From NCBI GenBank assembly GCA_905214725.1, contig CAJMNH010000009.1:1-64000 (forward strand): 64,000 bases of DNA, in the 5' to 3' direction. Origin of the DNA: an uncultured bacterium. GTDB lineage: Bacteria > Bacteroidota > Bacteroidia > Bacteroidales > Rikenellaceae. The notes under the pieces are model-generated. The model ran no database searches. It saw only the letters and a list, made by a program, of their open reading frames with translations, and had not been told where the DNA came from. Of the stretch, positions 28,939 to 38,500 are shown piece by piece; the first letter of the stretch is position 1; each line of letters opens with the position of its first letter. The position numbers and the translations under genes were made by a program.

Positions 28939-29903
28939 TGGAGCAGTCCAAACAAAACGAAATTCTGAAAGTGGCCCGTGAGGCCATCCGTACCGAGGCC
29001 GAAGCGCTCGAAAAGATGGAACGTTCGCTCGACGACCGTTTCGTCGAAGCCATAGCGATGATCCTCGAAAGCAACAGCAAACTCATCATCACCGGAATGG
29101 GCAAGTCGGGGCTGATCGGCCGCAAGATGGCCGCTACCTTCGCATCGACGGGCACGCCGAGCTTCTACCTTCATCCGGGCGAGGCCTTCCACGGCGATCT
29201 AGGCATGATTTCGAAAGAAGACATCGTGCTGGCGATCTCCTACTCGGGCGAGACGGACGAGGTGCTCAAAATCGTCCCCTTCATTCACAACAACGGCAAC
29301 CGGCTGATCTCGATGACGGGCAACCCGAAATCCACGCTCGCCGTTCACTCGGACATCCACCTCGACGTATCGGTCGACCACGAAGCCTGCATTCTGCACC
29401 TTGCGCCCACGACCTCGACCACCGCGCAGATCGCCATGGGCGACGCGATGGCCATCGCGTTGATGAAGATGCGCAATTTCTCGAGCTGCGACTTCGCACG
29501 ACTCCACCCGGGCGGCAGTCTGGGCCGCCGCCTGCTGGCGACCGTCGGCGACGTGATGCGCAGCGACAACCTGCCCGTCGTCGGTCCCGACTGCACGGCC
29601 AAAGACATGATCCATACCATCAGCCGCTGCGGGTTGGGGCTGATCGTCGTCTGCGAAGGCGACCGGATCGAAGGCATCGTCACCGACGGGGACATTCGCC
29701 GCGCCATGGAGCGGTCGGGCGCCGGATTTATCAATCTGCGCGCCGCCGACATCGTGACGCGCAACCCCAAACGTATCCATCCCGAGGAGAAACTCATCGA
29801 GGCGGAAAAGATGATGACCCGCCACAAGATCACGTCGCTGCTGGTAACCGACCAGAACGAGCATCTGAAGGGCGTAATCCAAATCTACGATATCAAACTC
29901 TGA
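28938..29903 (+). CDS. kdsD: Arabinose-5-phosphate isomerase
   Basis: A 321-residue sugar isomerase converting ribulose-5-phosphate to arabinose-5-phosphate, the substrate of KdsA. SIS domain about 30-180 with TGMGKSGLIGRKMAATFASTGTP (near 54), then two CBS domains (about 205-320), as in KdsD/KpsF. The ATG overlaps the kdsA stop. A strong terminator follows at 29928-29958. Confidence 0.96.
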   Translation: MEQSKQNEILKVAREAIRTEAEALEKMERSLDDRFVEAIAMILESNSKLIITGMGKSGLIGRKMAATFASTGTPSFYLHPGEAFHGDLGMISKEDIVLAISYSGETDEVLKIVPFIHNNGNRLISMTGNPKSTLAVHSDIHLDVSVDHEACILHLAPTTSTTAQIAMGDAMAIALMKMRNFSSCDFARLHPGGSLGRRLLATVGDVMRSDNLPVVGPDCTAKDMIHTISRCGLGLIVVCEGDRIEGIVTDGDIRRAMERSGAGFINLRAADIVTRNPKRIHPEEKLIEAEKMMTRHKITSLLVTDQNEHLKGVIQIYDIKL

Positions 29904-29927
29904 TCGCGGAGCATTTACTGGATAATG

Positions 29928-29958
29928 AGGGACGGCAGGCAAGCCGTCCCTTATTTTT
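29928..29958 (+). terminator. Terminator of the kds operon
   Basis: AGGGACGGC / GCCGTCCCT with a six-base loop and a following TATTTTTT tract, 24 bases after the kdsD stop. Confidence 0.85.
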
Positions 29959-30014
29959 TCGATACATCTCCGATTTCATCATAAATAGGTATGACAACCT
30001 CGCTATTTTTTTCG

Positions 30015-30022
30015 TATTTTTG
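30015..30022 (+). promoter_or_regulatory. -7 element of fbaB-gpmA
   Basis: TATTTTTG in an AT-rich region, giving a leader of about 120 bases before fbaB. No convincing -33 element is visible. The leader contains a short GC-rich stretch around 30070 but no riboswitch that I recognise. Confidence 0.4.
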
Positions 30023-30147
30023 TAAGAGTCGAGTTCCACCTTTTCGCCGGCAGGCACTCAGGAACAAACCGCCGCTCTGCGGGAGATATCGGGGAACGAT
30101 TTATGCAACGGGAATTATACGGACATTCATTTAAATCTTATAAAATT

Positions 30148-31200
30148 ATGAACAAGATCGTTGAATTGTTGGGCGACAAGGCCGAATACCTGCTCTCCCA
30201 TACCTGCAAAACCATCGACAAAAGTTGTCTGCACCTTCCCTCGCCGCACACCGTCGAGGACGTATGGCTGGCGTCCGACCGCAACATCCGTACGCTGGGC
30301 AGTCTGCAACGCCTGCTGGGACACGGCCGGCTGGCCGGCACGGGCTATGTCTCGATCCTGCCCGTCGATCAGGGCATCGAACACACGGCAGGCGCGTCGT
30401 TCGCACCCAATCCGATCTATTTCGATCCCGAAAACATCGTCCGGCTGGCCATCGAAGGCGGCTGCAACGGCGTGGCCTCGACATTGGGCGTACTGGGCGC
30501 CGTCGCCCGCAAATACGCACACAAGATTCCGTTCGTCGTAAAGATCAACCACAACGAACTGCTGACCTATCCCAACAGCTACGATCAGGTGCTCTTCGGT
30601 TCGGTCGAACAGGCATGGGAGATGGGCGCCGTCGCCGTAGGCGCCACGATCTACTTCGGATCGGCCGAAAGCCGCCGCCAGCTGACGGAGATTTCGGCAG
30701 CCTTCGAACGCGCTCATGAACTGGGTATGGCGACGATTCTGTGGTGCTACCTGCGCAACAACGCCTTCAAGAAGGACGGCGTCGACTACCACAGCGCCGC
30801 CGACCTGACGGGACAGGCCGACCATCTGGGCGCAACGATCGGCGCCGACATCGTCAAGCAGAAACTTCCGACCTGCAACGGCGGCTTCAAAGCCATCGGT
30901 TTCGGCAAGATCGACGAAAAAATGTATACGCAACTCTCGTCCGACCACCCTATCGACCTGTGCCGCTACCAAGTGGCCAACAGCTACATGGGCCGCGTCG
31001 GCCTGATCAACTCCGGCGGCGAGTCGCACGGCGACTCCGATCTGGCCGACGCCGTCATGACGGCCGTCGTCAACAAACGCGCCGGCGGCATGGGACTTAT
31101 CAGCGGCCGCAAGGCTTTCCAACGGCCGATGGACGAGGGCGTCAAACTGCTCAACGCCATTCAGGACGTTTATCTCGACCCGTCGGTCACCATCGCCTAA
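30148..31200 (+). CDS. fbaB: Fructose-bisphosphate aldolase class I (DhnA/FbaB type)
   Basis: A 350-residue Schiff-base aldolase of the archaeal/DhnA type that interconverts fructose-1,6-bisphosphate and the two triose phosphates. Diagnostic stretches are SILPVDQGIEHTAGASFAPNP (about 73-93), VVKINHNE with the likely Schiff-base-region Lys (near 145), and GRVGLINSGGESHG with the phosphate-binding end near 295. Start MNKIVELLGDKAEYL fits the family. gpmA follows after 11 bp, pairing two glycolytic enzymes in one transcript. Confidence 0.94.
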   Translation: MNKIVELLGDKAEYLLSHTCKTIDKSCLHLPSPHTVEDVWLASDRNIRTLGSLQRLLGHGRLAGTGYVSILPVDQGIEHTAGASFAPNPIYFDPENIVRLAIEGGCNGVASTLGVLGAVARKYAHKIPFVVKINHNELLTYPNSYDQVLFGSVEQAWEMGAVAVGATIYFGSAESRRQLTEISAAFERAHELGMATILWCYLRNNAFKKDGVDYHSAADLTGQADHLGATIGADIVKQKLPTCNGGFKAIGFGKIDEKMYTQLSSDHPIDLCRYQVANSYMGRVGLINSGGESHGDSDLADAVMTAVVNKRAGGMGLISGRKAFQRPMDEGVKLLNAIQDVYLDPSVTIA

Positions 31201-31211
31201 ATTTCCGAGCT

Positions 31212-31958
31212 ATGAAACGAATCGTATTGCTCCGCCACGGGCAGAGCACATGGAACAAGGAGAACCGCTTCACCGGCTGGACGGACGTCGATCTGACCGA
31301 GGAGGGCGTGACCGAAGCCGTACGGGCGGGCCGGCTGCTCCGCGACGAGGGGTTCACGTTCGGCAAGGCCTACACCTCCTATCTCAAACGCGCAGTCAAG
31401 ACTCTCGACTGCGTGCTGAACGAGTTGGACGAAGCGTGGATTCCGGTCGAGAAGACATGGCGTCTCAACGAGAAGCACTACGGCATGCTTCAAGGTCTCA
31501 ACAAGAGTGAAACGGCCGAAAAGTATGGCGAGGAGCAGGTGCACATCTGGCGCCGAAGCTACGACGTAGCGCCCGATCCGCTGCCGGAGGACGATGCGCG
31601 CAATCCGCGTTTCGACGCGCGCTATGCCGAAGTACCCGACGCTGAACTGCCGCGCACCGAATCGCTCAAACAGACCATCGAACGAATCATGCCCTATTGG
31701 CACTGCGTCATTTTCCCGTCGCTGATGCGGTACGACAGCCTGCTGGTCGTGGCGCACGGCAACTCGCTGCGCGGCGTTATCAAGCACCTCAAACGGATTC
31801 CCGACGACGAGATCGCCGCGCTCAACCTGCCGACGGCCGCGCCCTATGTCTTCGAATTCGACGACACGCTGCGCCTCACGCGCGATTACTACCTCGGCGA
31901 TCCCGAAGAGATACGCCGCCGCGCCGAAGCCGTCGCCCGACAGGGCAGCGCCCGCTGA
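31212..31958 (+). CDS. gpmA: 2,3-bisphosphoglycerate-dependent phosphoglycerate mutase
   Basis: A 248-residue dPGM. The phospho-acceptor His is in LLRHGQSTWNKENRFTGW (about 6-23), with KRAVKTL near 60, NEKHYGMLQG near 90 and VVAHGNSLRG near 183, the second catalytic His. Interconverts 3- and 2-phosphoglycerate. A long perfect hairpin ends the operon. Confidence 0.97.
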   Translation: MKRIVLLRHGQSTWNKENRFTGWTDVDLTEEGVTEAVRAGRLLRDEGFTFGKAYTSYLKRAVKTLDCVLNELDEAWIPVEKTWRLNEKHYGMLQGLNKSETAEKYGEEQVHIWRRSYDVAPDPLPEDDARNPRFDARYAEVPDAELPRTESLKQTIERIMPYWHCVIFPSLMRYDSLLVVAHGNSLRGVIKHLKRIPDDEIAALNLPTAAPYVFEFDDTLRLTRDYYLGDPEEIRRRAEAVARQGSAR

Positions 31959-31976
31959 GAAGGGCCGGAATAGCAA

Positions 31977-32012
31977 CGAAGGGGTCGGATTCTGCGGAAT
32001 CCGACCCCTTCG
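31977..32012. terminator. Bidirectional terminator, gpmA / mtaD
   Basis: A perfect 16-bp stem (CGAAGGGGTCGGATTC with its complement) closed by a TGCG tetraloop lies between two convergent genes (stops at 31958 and 32029). It can end both transcripts. Confidence 0.85.
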
Positions 32013-32028
32013 TATCATCGTAACGGAA

Positions 32029-33336
32029 TTACAACGCTCCGGCGATTCGACGCACGACAGTCTCGGCGCGAGTATAAAGCAGGGGCAGATCTACCGTCAA
32101 CAGACGACCCTCTTCGACGGTCAATTCACCGTCGACCACTACCGTTACGACATCGGCCGCCTTGGCGCAATAAGCCACATTGGCCACGATATCGTGACGC
32201 GGATGATGATGGGGCTTGTTCGTATCGAGCAGTATCAGATCGGCCAGCGCGCCCTCTCTGACGACACCCAGCTCGCCGGCATGGCCGATCGCGGCCGCGC
32301 CGTTCACCGTCGCCATCTTCAGCAGCTCGTAGGCCGGCACGGCGCAGGGATTCATCGTCGCCACCTTTTGCAGGAACGAGGCGTTGCGCATCTCCTCCCA
32401 CATATCCAGATCGTTGTTCGAACTGGGACCGTCGGTGGCGACCGTACAGTTCACCCCTTCTGCGTGCAATTGTTCGATGGGAGCGACGCCGCTCGAAATC
32501 TTCATGTTGCTCGTCGGGCAATGGGCGACGTTCACGCCCCGTTCGCGCAGGATGCGGCGATCCTCTTCGGTCAGATGAACGCAATGAGCGGCGATCAGCC
32601 GCCCGTCGAGCAGTCCCAGCGAATCGAGATACTCCACCGGCGTCGCGCCGTAACGCTCGCGGATCATACGCACCTCGTCGAGCGTCTCGGCCACGTGGGT
32701 CGTCATCGGAATGTCGTACCGGCGGCAAGCCTCCATACCGCGCCGCAGGTTCTCCGTCGAACAGGTATAGGCGGCGTGCGGCGCAAGTCCCGCGCGGATG
32801 CGCGACGAGCCCCCGCACTTCTCGACGAGCGCCGGCAGATCGCGGTCGAACGCTTCGAGTCGCGAATCGAGGTAGCTGGCGCAGAGCAGCGCCCGCATTC
32901 CCGCCTGATCGACCGCATCGAAGACGGCCGCCTCCGACCAGTACATATCCACCACCGACGTCACGCCGCCCAGCAGCATTTCGGATGCGCCGAGCAGTGC
33001 GCCGACACGGATGTCGTCGTCGGTCTGATGCGCTTCGAAAGGCCATATATGGTCGTTGAGCCACTCCATGAGAGCAATATCGTCGGCGTAGCTGCGTTGG
33101 AGGGTCATCGCCATGTGACAATGCGTATTCACCAGTCCGGGCATCAGGATTCCGCCCCGACCGTCGATCTCGCGCACGTCGCGATGCGCCGTGCGCCACG
33201 CTTCGGCCGCAGCGGGATCGGCCGTCACCAGTGCGATGCGGCGTCCCTCGATGCCGACATATCCGTCGAAATATTTCGCTTCGTCGTCCGCCGCCGTCAT
33301 CGGCAGCACCGTACAATTTTTAAACAGTAGCGTCAT
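32029..33336 (-). CDS. mtaD: 5-methylthioadenosine/S-adenosylhomocysteine deaminase-like amidohydrolase
   Basis: A 435-residue amidohydrolase with the metal-binding LVNTHCHMAM motif (His72, His74), TWINDHIWPFE-type segment (here WLNDHIWPFE, about 91-100), later His residues in APHAAYTC (near 180) and TTHVAE, and Asp in TDGPSSNND (near 297). This set is typical of the MtaD/SAH deaminase group, which deaminates adenosine moieties of MTA and SAH; a related deaminase such as chlorohydrolase-type cannot be excluded. The start overlaps the end of the DUF1573 gene by four bases. Functionally it parallels ahcY at 4.8 kb. Confidence 0.85.
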   Translation of the reverse strand: MTLLFKNCTVLPMTAADDEAKYFDGYVGIEGRRIALVTADPAAAEAWRTAHRDVREIDGRGGILMPGLVNTHCHMAMTLQRSYADDIALMEWLNDHIWPFEAHQTDDDIRVGALLGASEMLLGGVTSVVDMYWSEAAVFDAVDQAGMRALLCASYLDSRLEAFDRDLPALVEKCGGSSRIRAGLAPHAAYTCSTENLRRGMEACRRYDIPMTTHVAETLDEVRMIRERYGATPVEYLDSLGLLDGRLIAAHCVHLTEEDRRILRERGVNVAHCPTSNMKISSGVAPIEQLHAEGVNCTVATDGPSSNNDLDMWEEMRNASFLQKVATMNPCAVPAYELLKMATVNGAAAIGHAGELGVVREGALADLILLDTNKPHHHPRHDIVANVAYCAKAADVVTVVVDGELTVEEGRLLTVDLPLLYTRAETVVRRIAGAL

Positions 33337-33788
33337 AACTTTTTAGCGTCTATCGAATTTCCTCTTACGGTAAGGATATTTCGTCCCTCGATCGAGGTGG
33401 AAAAAATCTGAATCACTTTGCTGAAAGCACCTTGTTCTTTTTTATGCGGCTCGTATATAATCTTAACGACGCCGCGTTCGCCCGGCGCTACGGGACGCTT
33501 CGAAAAGGAGGCTTTCGTGCAGGTGCACGAGGTCAGCACACGCAGAATCACCAGCGGCTCCGTCCCGTCGTTCACGAATTCGAACTCCCGAACCAGATTG
33601 CCGCCTTTACGGGGGATATCGCCGAAATCGTGCGTCGTCTCGTAAAAATGGAGGTGTGCGCCTCCCTGCACGCGTCCGGCATAGGTAGCCGCAATCGAAT
33701 CGGCTTTTATACGGGCTGCGCGCCGTTGCGCCGAGGCCCCCGTCGACAGCAGCAAAGCGGCTGTCAGTAGAATCAGGATTTTACGCAT
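33333..33788 (-). CDS. Exported DUF1573 protein
   Basis: A 151-residue protein with signal peptide (about 1-20, ending ASAQ) and one DUF1573 domain, recognisable by YETTHDFGDIPRKGGNLVREFEFVNDG followed by LTSCTCTKASFS. The family is an Ig-like beta-sandwich common in Bacteroidetes periplasm; its role is unknown. The conserved CTC pair could form a disulfide or bind a metal. Two bases separate it from tonB. Confidence 0.88.
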   Translation of the reverse strand: MRKILILLTAALLLSTGASAQRRAARIKADSIAATYAGRVQGGAHLHFYETTHDFGDIPRKGGNLVREFEFVNDGTEPLVILRVLTSCTCTKASFSKRPVAPGERGVVKIIYEPHKKEQGAFSKVIQIFSTSIEGRNILTVRGNSIDAKKL

Positions 33789-33790
33789 CG

Positions 33791-34474
33791 TCAGTTCATC
33801 TTAAATACATAGGTTATCATACCGCCCTGCACGAAACTCGCACTCTCGGTAAAGCGGGCTTTCATCGCCGCCCGCTTGGCGGCCTCGACCAGCGTGGCGT
33901 TGCTCGTCGTCGAGCCCTGCGCATGGAATTCGGCGCTCGTCACGCGTCCCGCAGCGTCGACCGTCACGTCGATAATCACCTTGCCCGTCACGTTGACCGT
34001 ATAGTCGGGTTTGGGAAGCGCGCCCACCAATCCGCGCCCTTCGAGCCCTTTGTCGAGATTCCCGCTCACCAGATCGAGTCCCGAACCGGTCCCTGACGCC
34101 GTGTTGGTCTCACCCTTCGGCGCCTTGGGATTGCCCGTGTCCTCCGGTTCGTCGGGGCCGTCCTTAGCCATCTTGAAAAGCGCCTTGGGATTGACCGTTC
34201 GGGTCGCTTCGTCGGAACCCTTCGCTTGATTGAACGACTCCTCGTCGTCGATCTGCGTATGCTCCGGTTCGACGACGGCCGTGCGGGGCGGAACGGGCGG
34301 ATCGGGAGCCTTCGATTCCTCGAACTCGACGAAAATCGCGTCGCCCGACTGCACGGGATGGCTCGCATCGACCGACACAAAGAGGAACGCCGCAGCCAGC
34401 AACGCCCCGTAGAGACCGGTCAATATCCACGCCCAACGGCGCGACGAATGGTTATATGGGTTGTAGTAATGCAT
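33791..34474 (-). CDS. TonB-family energy transducer
   Basis: A 227-residue protein with one N-terminal helix (about 13-33), a Pro/Glu-rich periplasmic linker (about 45-130) and a C-terminal TonB-like domain with GKVIIDVTVDAAGRVTSAEF (about 160-180). It would couple the ExbB-ExbD motor encoded just upstream to outer-membrane receptors. Ends in the hydrophobic strand MITYVFKMN. Gaps are 10 bp to exbD and 2 bp to DUF1573. Confidence 0.88.
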   Translation of the reverse strand: MHYYNPYNHSSRRWAWILTGLYGALLAAAFLFVSVDASHPVQSGDAIFVEFEESKAPDPPVPPRTAVVEPEHTQIDDEESFNQAKGSDEATRTVNPKALFKMAKDGPDEPEDTGNPKAPKGETNTASGTGSGLDLVSGNLDKGLEGRGLVGALPKPDYTVNVTGKVIIDVTVDAAGRVTSAEFHAQGSTTSNATLVEAAKRAAMKARFTESASFVQGGMITYVFKMN

Positions 34475-34484
34475 AGCGCACCTT

Positions 34485-34886
34485 TCAGGGCTGCGTGGCC
34501 AGAATCAACTTGTAGTTACGGTCTTTGGCGATGTTCATCACCTTGACCACCTCGTCCACCGCGACGGTCTTGTCGCAATGCAGCGAGACGGTCGGATCCT
34601 CCTTGCCGTCAAGCCGCACGCGCAACGCCTGCTCCACACCGTCGATACCGTTGACCTTCTCCAGCTCTACGTAATAGTTGTAACCGCCGCCTGCCTGCTG
34701 AATCGAAACCGTCGTGATCGCCTTGTCCTTCAACTGGTTGGCACTCTTGGGCAACATCAGTTTCAGCGCGTTGGGATTGATCAGCGTCGTAGCGATCAGC
34801 AGAAACAGCAACAGCAGGAACATCAGGTCGGTCATCGACGCCGACGAGTAGGATTTGTCTACTTTCGATCCGTGTTTAATAGCCAT
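34485..34886 (-). CDS. exbD: ExbD/TolR family biopolymer transporter
   Basis: A 133-residue protein: short cytoplasmic N-terminus, one helix (about 21-38) containing the functional Asp in ASMTDLMFLLLLF, then a periplasmic ExbD/TolR domain. The Asp in the helix carries the proton in the ExbB-ExbD motor. Six bases separate it from exbB. Confidence 0.93.
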   Translation of the reverse strand: MAIKHGSKVDKSYSSASMTDLMFLLLLFLLIATTLINPNALKLMLPKSANQLKDKAITTVSIQQAGGGYNYYVELEKVNGIDGVEQALRVRLDGKEDPTVSLHCDKTVAVDEVVKVMNIAKDRNYKLILATQP

Positions 34887-34892
34887 AACGTA

Positions 34893-35564
34893 CTATTTTT
34901 GAACGGGTTGATTCAGAATATCCATAAAGGCGATCGAGTTGGCCTCCATCTGGAAAACGAGCTTCTCGATCCGCGCCACAAGGTAGTTGTAGCCGAAATA
35001 GGCGGGAATTCCGACGATCAGACCGGCGACCGTCGTAACCATCGCCACATACATACCGCCCGCCAGCAACGACATGTCGACCGTGCCGCCGGCCGCGGAC
35101 ATCTCCATGAAAGTCTGCACCATACCGAGCACCGTGCCCAAAAAACCGATCATCGGCGCACCGCCGGCGATCGTCGCCAGCGAAGGCAGTCCGTTTTCGA
35201 GCTTCGAGACTTCGAGATTCGCCACATTCTCGATGGCCGACTGCACGTCGCTCATCGGACGTCCCAACCGCTCGATACCCTTCTCGATCATGCGGGCGAT
35301 CGGCGTGTCGGTCTTGCGGCAGAGATCCACCGCAGCGGCGATCTTGCCGTCGAGGATGAAATCGCGGATGCGGTTCATGAAATTCATATCCAGCGTCGAC
35401 GCCTTGCGAATGGCCAGAAAACGCTCCACGAAGATGAAGATCGTCACGCCGCCCAAGATCAGCAGCGGCCACATCAGCCAGCCTCCCTTGGTAAACAACT
35501 CCCACAAACCCATCCGGGTCGCTTCCGTAGCCGCGCCTTCGGCGGCCTGCAAAAATGTAATCAT
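34893..35564 (-). CDS. exbB: ExbB/TolQ (MotA family) proton channel
   Basis: A 223-residue protein with three membrane helices: about 28-46 (KGGWLMWPLLILGGVTIFIFVERFL), 118-140 (IAGGAPMIGFLGTVLGMVQTF) and 155-180. The GAPMIGFLGTVLGM helix is the MotA/TolQ/ExbB channel signature. With ExbD and TonB it uses the proton motive force for outer-membrane transport. It follows tamB by 13 bp. Confidence 0.94.
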   Translation of the reverse strand: MITFLQAAEGAATEATRMGLWELFTKGGWLMWPLLILGGVTIFIFVERFLAIRKASTLDMNFMNRIRDFILDGKIAAAVDLCRKTDTPIARMIEKGIERLGRPMSDVQSAIENVANLEVSKLENGLPSLATIAGGAPMIGFLGTVLGMVQTFMEMSAAGGTVDMSLLAGGMYVAMVTTVAGLIVGIPAYFGYNYLVARIEKLVFQMEANSIAFMDILNQPVQK

Positions 35565-35577
35565 AGTGTACGTAAAA

Positions 35578-38500
35578 TTATTTATTTAAGTTTTTGTCCG
35601 TTTTCCTGCGGTCGGGCGCTGCGGCGGTTCCTTCAATTGCGGAAGTCGTATCGGCCGAAGGGACGACGAGCGACGCCTTGCGTGTCGAATCGGCCGCACG
35701 CTGCCGTTCGAGCAGGCGCAGCGAATCGGCGACCTGTTGTTGCTCGAGCAGACGCTGCCGCTTGCGACGGCTGCGGAACTTGTTCTTCAGCCGTTCTTTG
35801 AGGTCTTTCAGATTGTTGAAATCCTCCTTGTAATAGATGCCGATGCCGGTCTCCTGCAATCCTTGGTTTTCGTCGAAACGGTCGATGGTCTGCGTGAACC
35901 CTTTCAGTTTGAGCGTTCCGGCGCGGTCGATCAGCCACGTGACGTAAGCCTCGCCCATGAAGTTCGACATCTGTTTGTTGACCGCCTGAGAGTTGTCGAG
36001 CATGTAGTTGCCCTCCACCTCGACGAAAAGCCGGTTGTTGATGAGGCTCTTCGAGAAGCCGAAATCGACCTCGTCGCCCGAAAGTTCCGACTTGGGCCGG
36101 TAGCGGAAAACGATATTGTAATCGTCGGTCGATAACCAGTTCGACAACTGATTCGACAACAGTTCGAAACCGGTGGCGGCAGAAGCCGAAACGCCCAGAT
36201 TGTTGCCGCCGCCCGAGGTGTCGGAATGGAAGCTGTTGGTCACCAGCAGGAACATAAACTGCTCGGCGATGGCCGACTGCGAATTGAGCGTATTGGCGAT
36301 GATGGTCTGGTACTCGGCGTCGGCCGTCGGCACCTTCACGTCGAAGGTGACGGTCGGATGGGTCAGCCGGTCGCTCAGGTTGATGATGCACTCGACGGGA
36401 ACCGCACGGTTGAGATTCATGTCGCCGCCGCCCGAGGAGACGCTCGACCCGATAAGCGGCTGCAACGAGGTCTTGAGTTTGTAGACGGCGTTGATATTGA
36501 GCCGCGCGTCGAGCGGCTCGCCCGTCCACTGGATCGTAGAACCGCTTTCGATAGTAAACCGTTTGTTGATGATGTTCTGAAGCGTAAAGAGGTAACTTCC
36601 CTCCGTGATGGTATAGTCGCCGTACATCTCGAAAATATTCGAACGGGGGTTGATGTGCAGGTTGAGCGTGCCCTCTCCGCGACCCTTGATGATATCGCCT
36701 ACCGTCGGATCGATCACGAGTTGGAAATCGGCATTGGGCAACACATTGAGCGTCATGTTTATATCCATTGAACTCCCCTCTATGGCCTTGGGTTTGTGCT
36801 TGCGTTCGAACATCAGCTTCTTACGTTCGAGGACGTTCAGCGTATCGGTCTGCTGCTGCGTTTCGAAGGTGATGAAATCGGCGCGCGCGACATTCGACTT
36901 GCTCGAAAGCGGCAGGAAGAAGGCCGAATCGTCGGCCGTCGTGGCCACGATGTTCATCCGCACGCTCCCCTTGTCGCCGGCGATGGTCGCCCGCCCCGTG
37001 GCGAATACCTTGCCGTAAAAGAGGTCGTTATCCTCCTGTGTGGTATTGAGTACCAGCATCTGTCGGGGCTGCATCGTCAGCGAATAGGAGATGTTCGACA
37101 GATGTTGCAGATTGAGATTGAAATCCATCATACCCCGATTGCCCAACACGTCGCTTACCGGCACCTGTTGCATGGACAAACGATTGTTCTCCACTTCGAT
37201 CGTGGCCTGCGGAACGGTATAGCTCACCTGCGTATAATCGACTTTCGTATGGAAATCCCGAATGCGGATCGTCCCCGACAGGTGAGCTTGGCGGCGCTGG
37301 CCGGTGAGCGTCAGCGCAGCATCGGCCGTACCCTGCGTATCGGAGATCACTCCTTTGAGCATCGGATCGAGCAGGCTCATGCGTATGCCGGGAAAACGCG
37401 CCTCGGCATAATAGCGCACCGTTGCAGGGGCATAGAATCCCCGTATCAGCGTATCGCGTTTCTCCCGGTCGGTCACCGTCAGCCGCGCTCGGTCATTCTT
37501 GAAATCCCACATCGAGGTGAACCGCATCGGCGGCGCAGGGAGATCATTGACCTCAACGCTGTCCATCAGGATGTCGGCCGTAATTTCCGTCCCTTTGAGC
37601 GCCGATTTAATCACCGCCTGACCGTTCGTCCGCCCCTCGATGACATAGCCCATGTTCTCGACGATCTGGGTAAACGGCGCAAGGTCGAAATTTTTCAACC
37701 GCAACAAAACCGAATCCTGCCGGTGACGCGAGGCTACGCCGTCGACCAGCAACTCCTGATCCTTGTTCATCACCAGAAAGCGGTTGACGACTACGCGCGC
37801 CGTATCGATCTGGATGTTACGGGCGAAGATCTGCCACGTCGTTCCCTTGCGGCTGATGTGCGACGGCAACAGGCGCACATCGACCGACCGGCCGCGCTGA
37901 GGCGACTGCCGGATCAGCGCTTCAAGACCCAGAAGCGCCGAAACGCGGGCCGTCGTATCGTTGAAACCCGCCGACAGCCGCAGCCGGTCGCTGCGGGCCC
38001 CGCCCATGACCGAAAGCTGCGGCATGTGGAACGTACCCAAATAGAAATCTTCGGAACGCAAGTAGACCGAAAGCGAATCCCCGAGATTCGTTGCATTGAG
38101 GTTCAGCCGCGTGGCGAGCATCCGCTCGCGTTCGATATACTCCGAAGTCGCTTTGAGCGACAGTTTGTCGTTGGCAGGATTGAACAGGAGCCGCAACTGC
38201 GAGCCGTCGGCGATCTGCAAGCCGTCGGACACCGCATCGGCCACCGGCGTAAAGTGCTTGACATCGACCGACAGCACCGAATAGTCGTCCACGACGCTCA
38301 CGGCTCCCGCGGTACGCTTACGCGACTTCCGCTCGTCGTAGAGCAGCGGGATGTATTTTTCGAGACTCGAACGGAGATATTCGAAAACGGTCTTGTAATC
38401 GGTTTTGCTGCGGAACGTCGCATCGGCGAACTCCGACTGCAACGACAGGTATTTGCTGCCGGAACTGTTCTGTCCCGTGAGCGTAAGTTGCGTCGTGCGA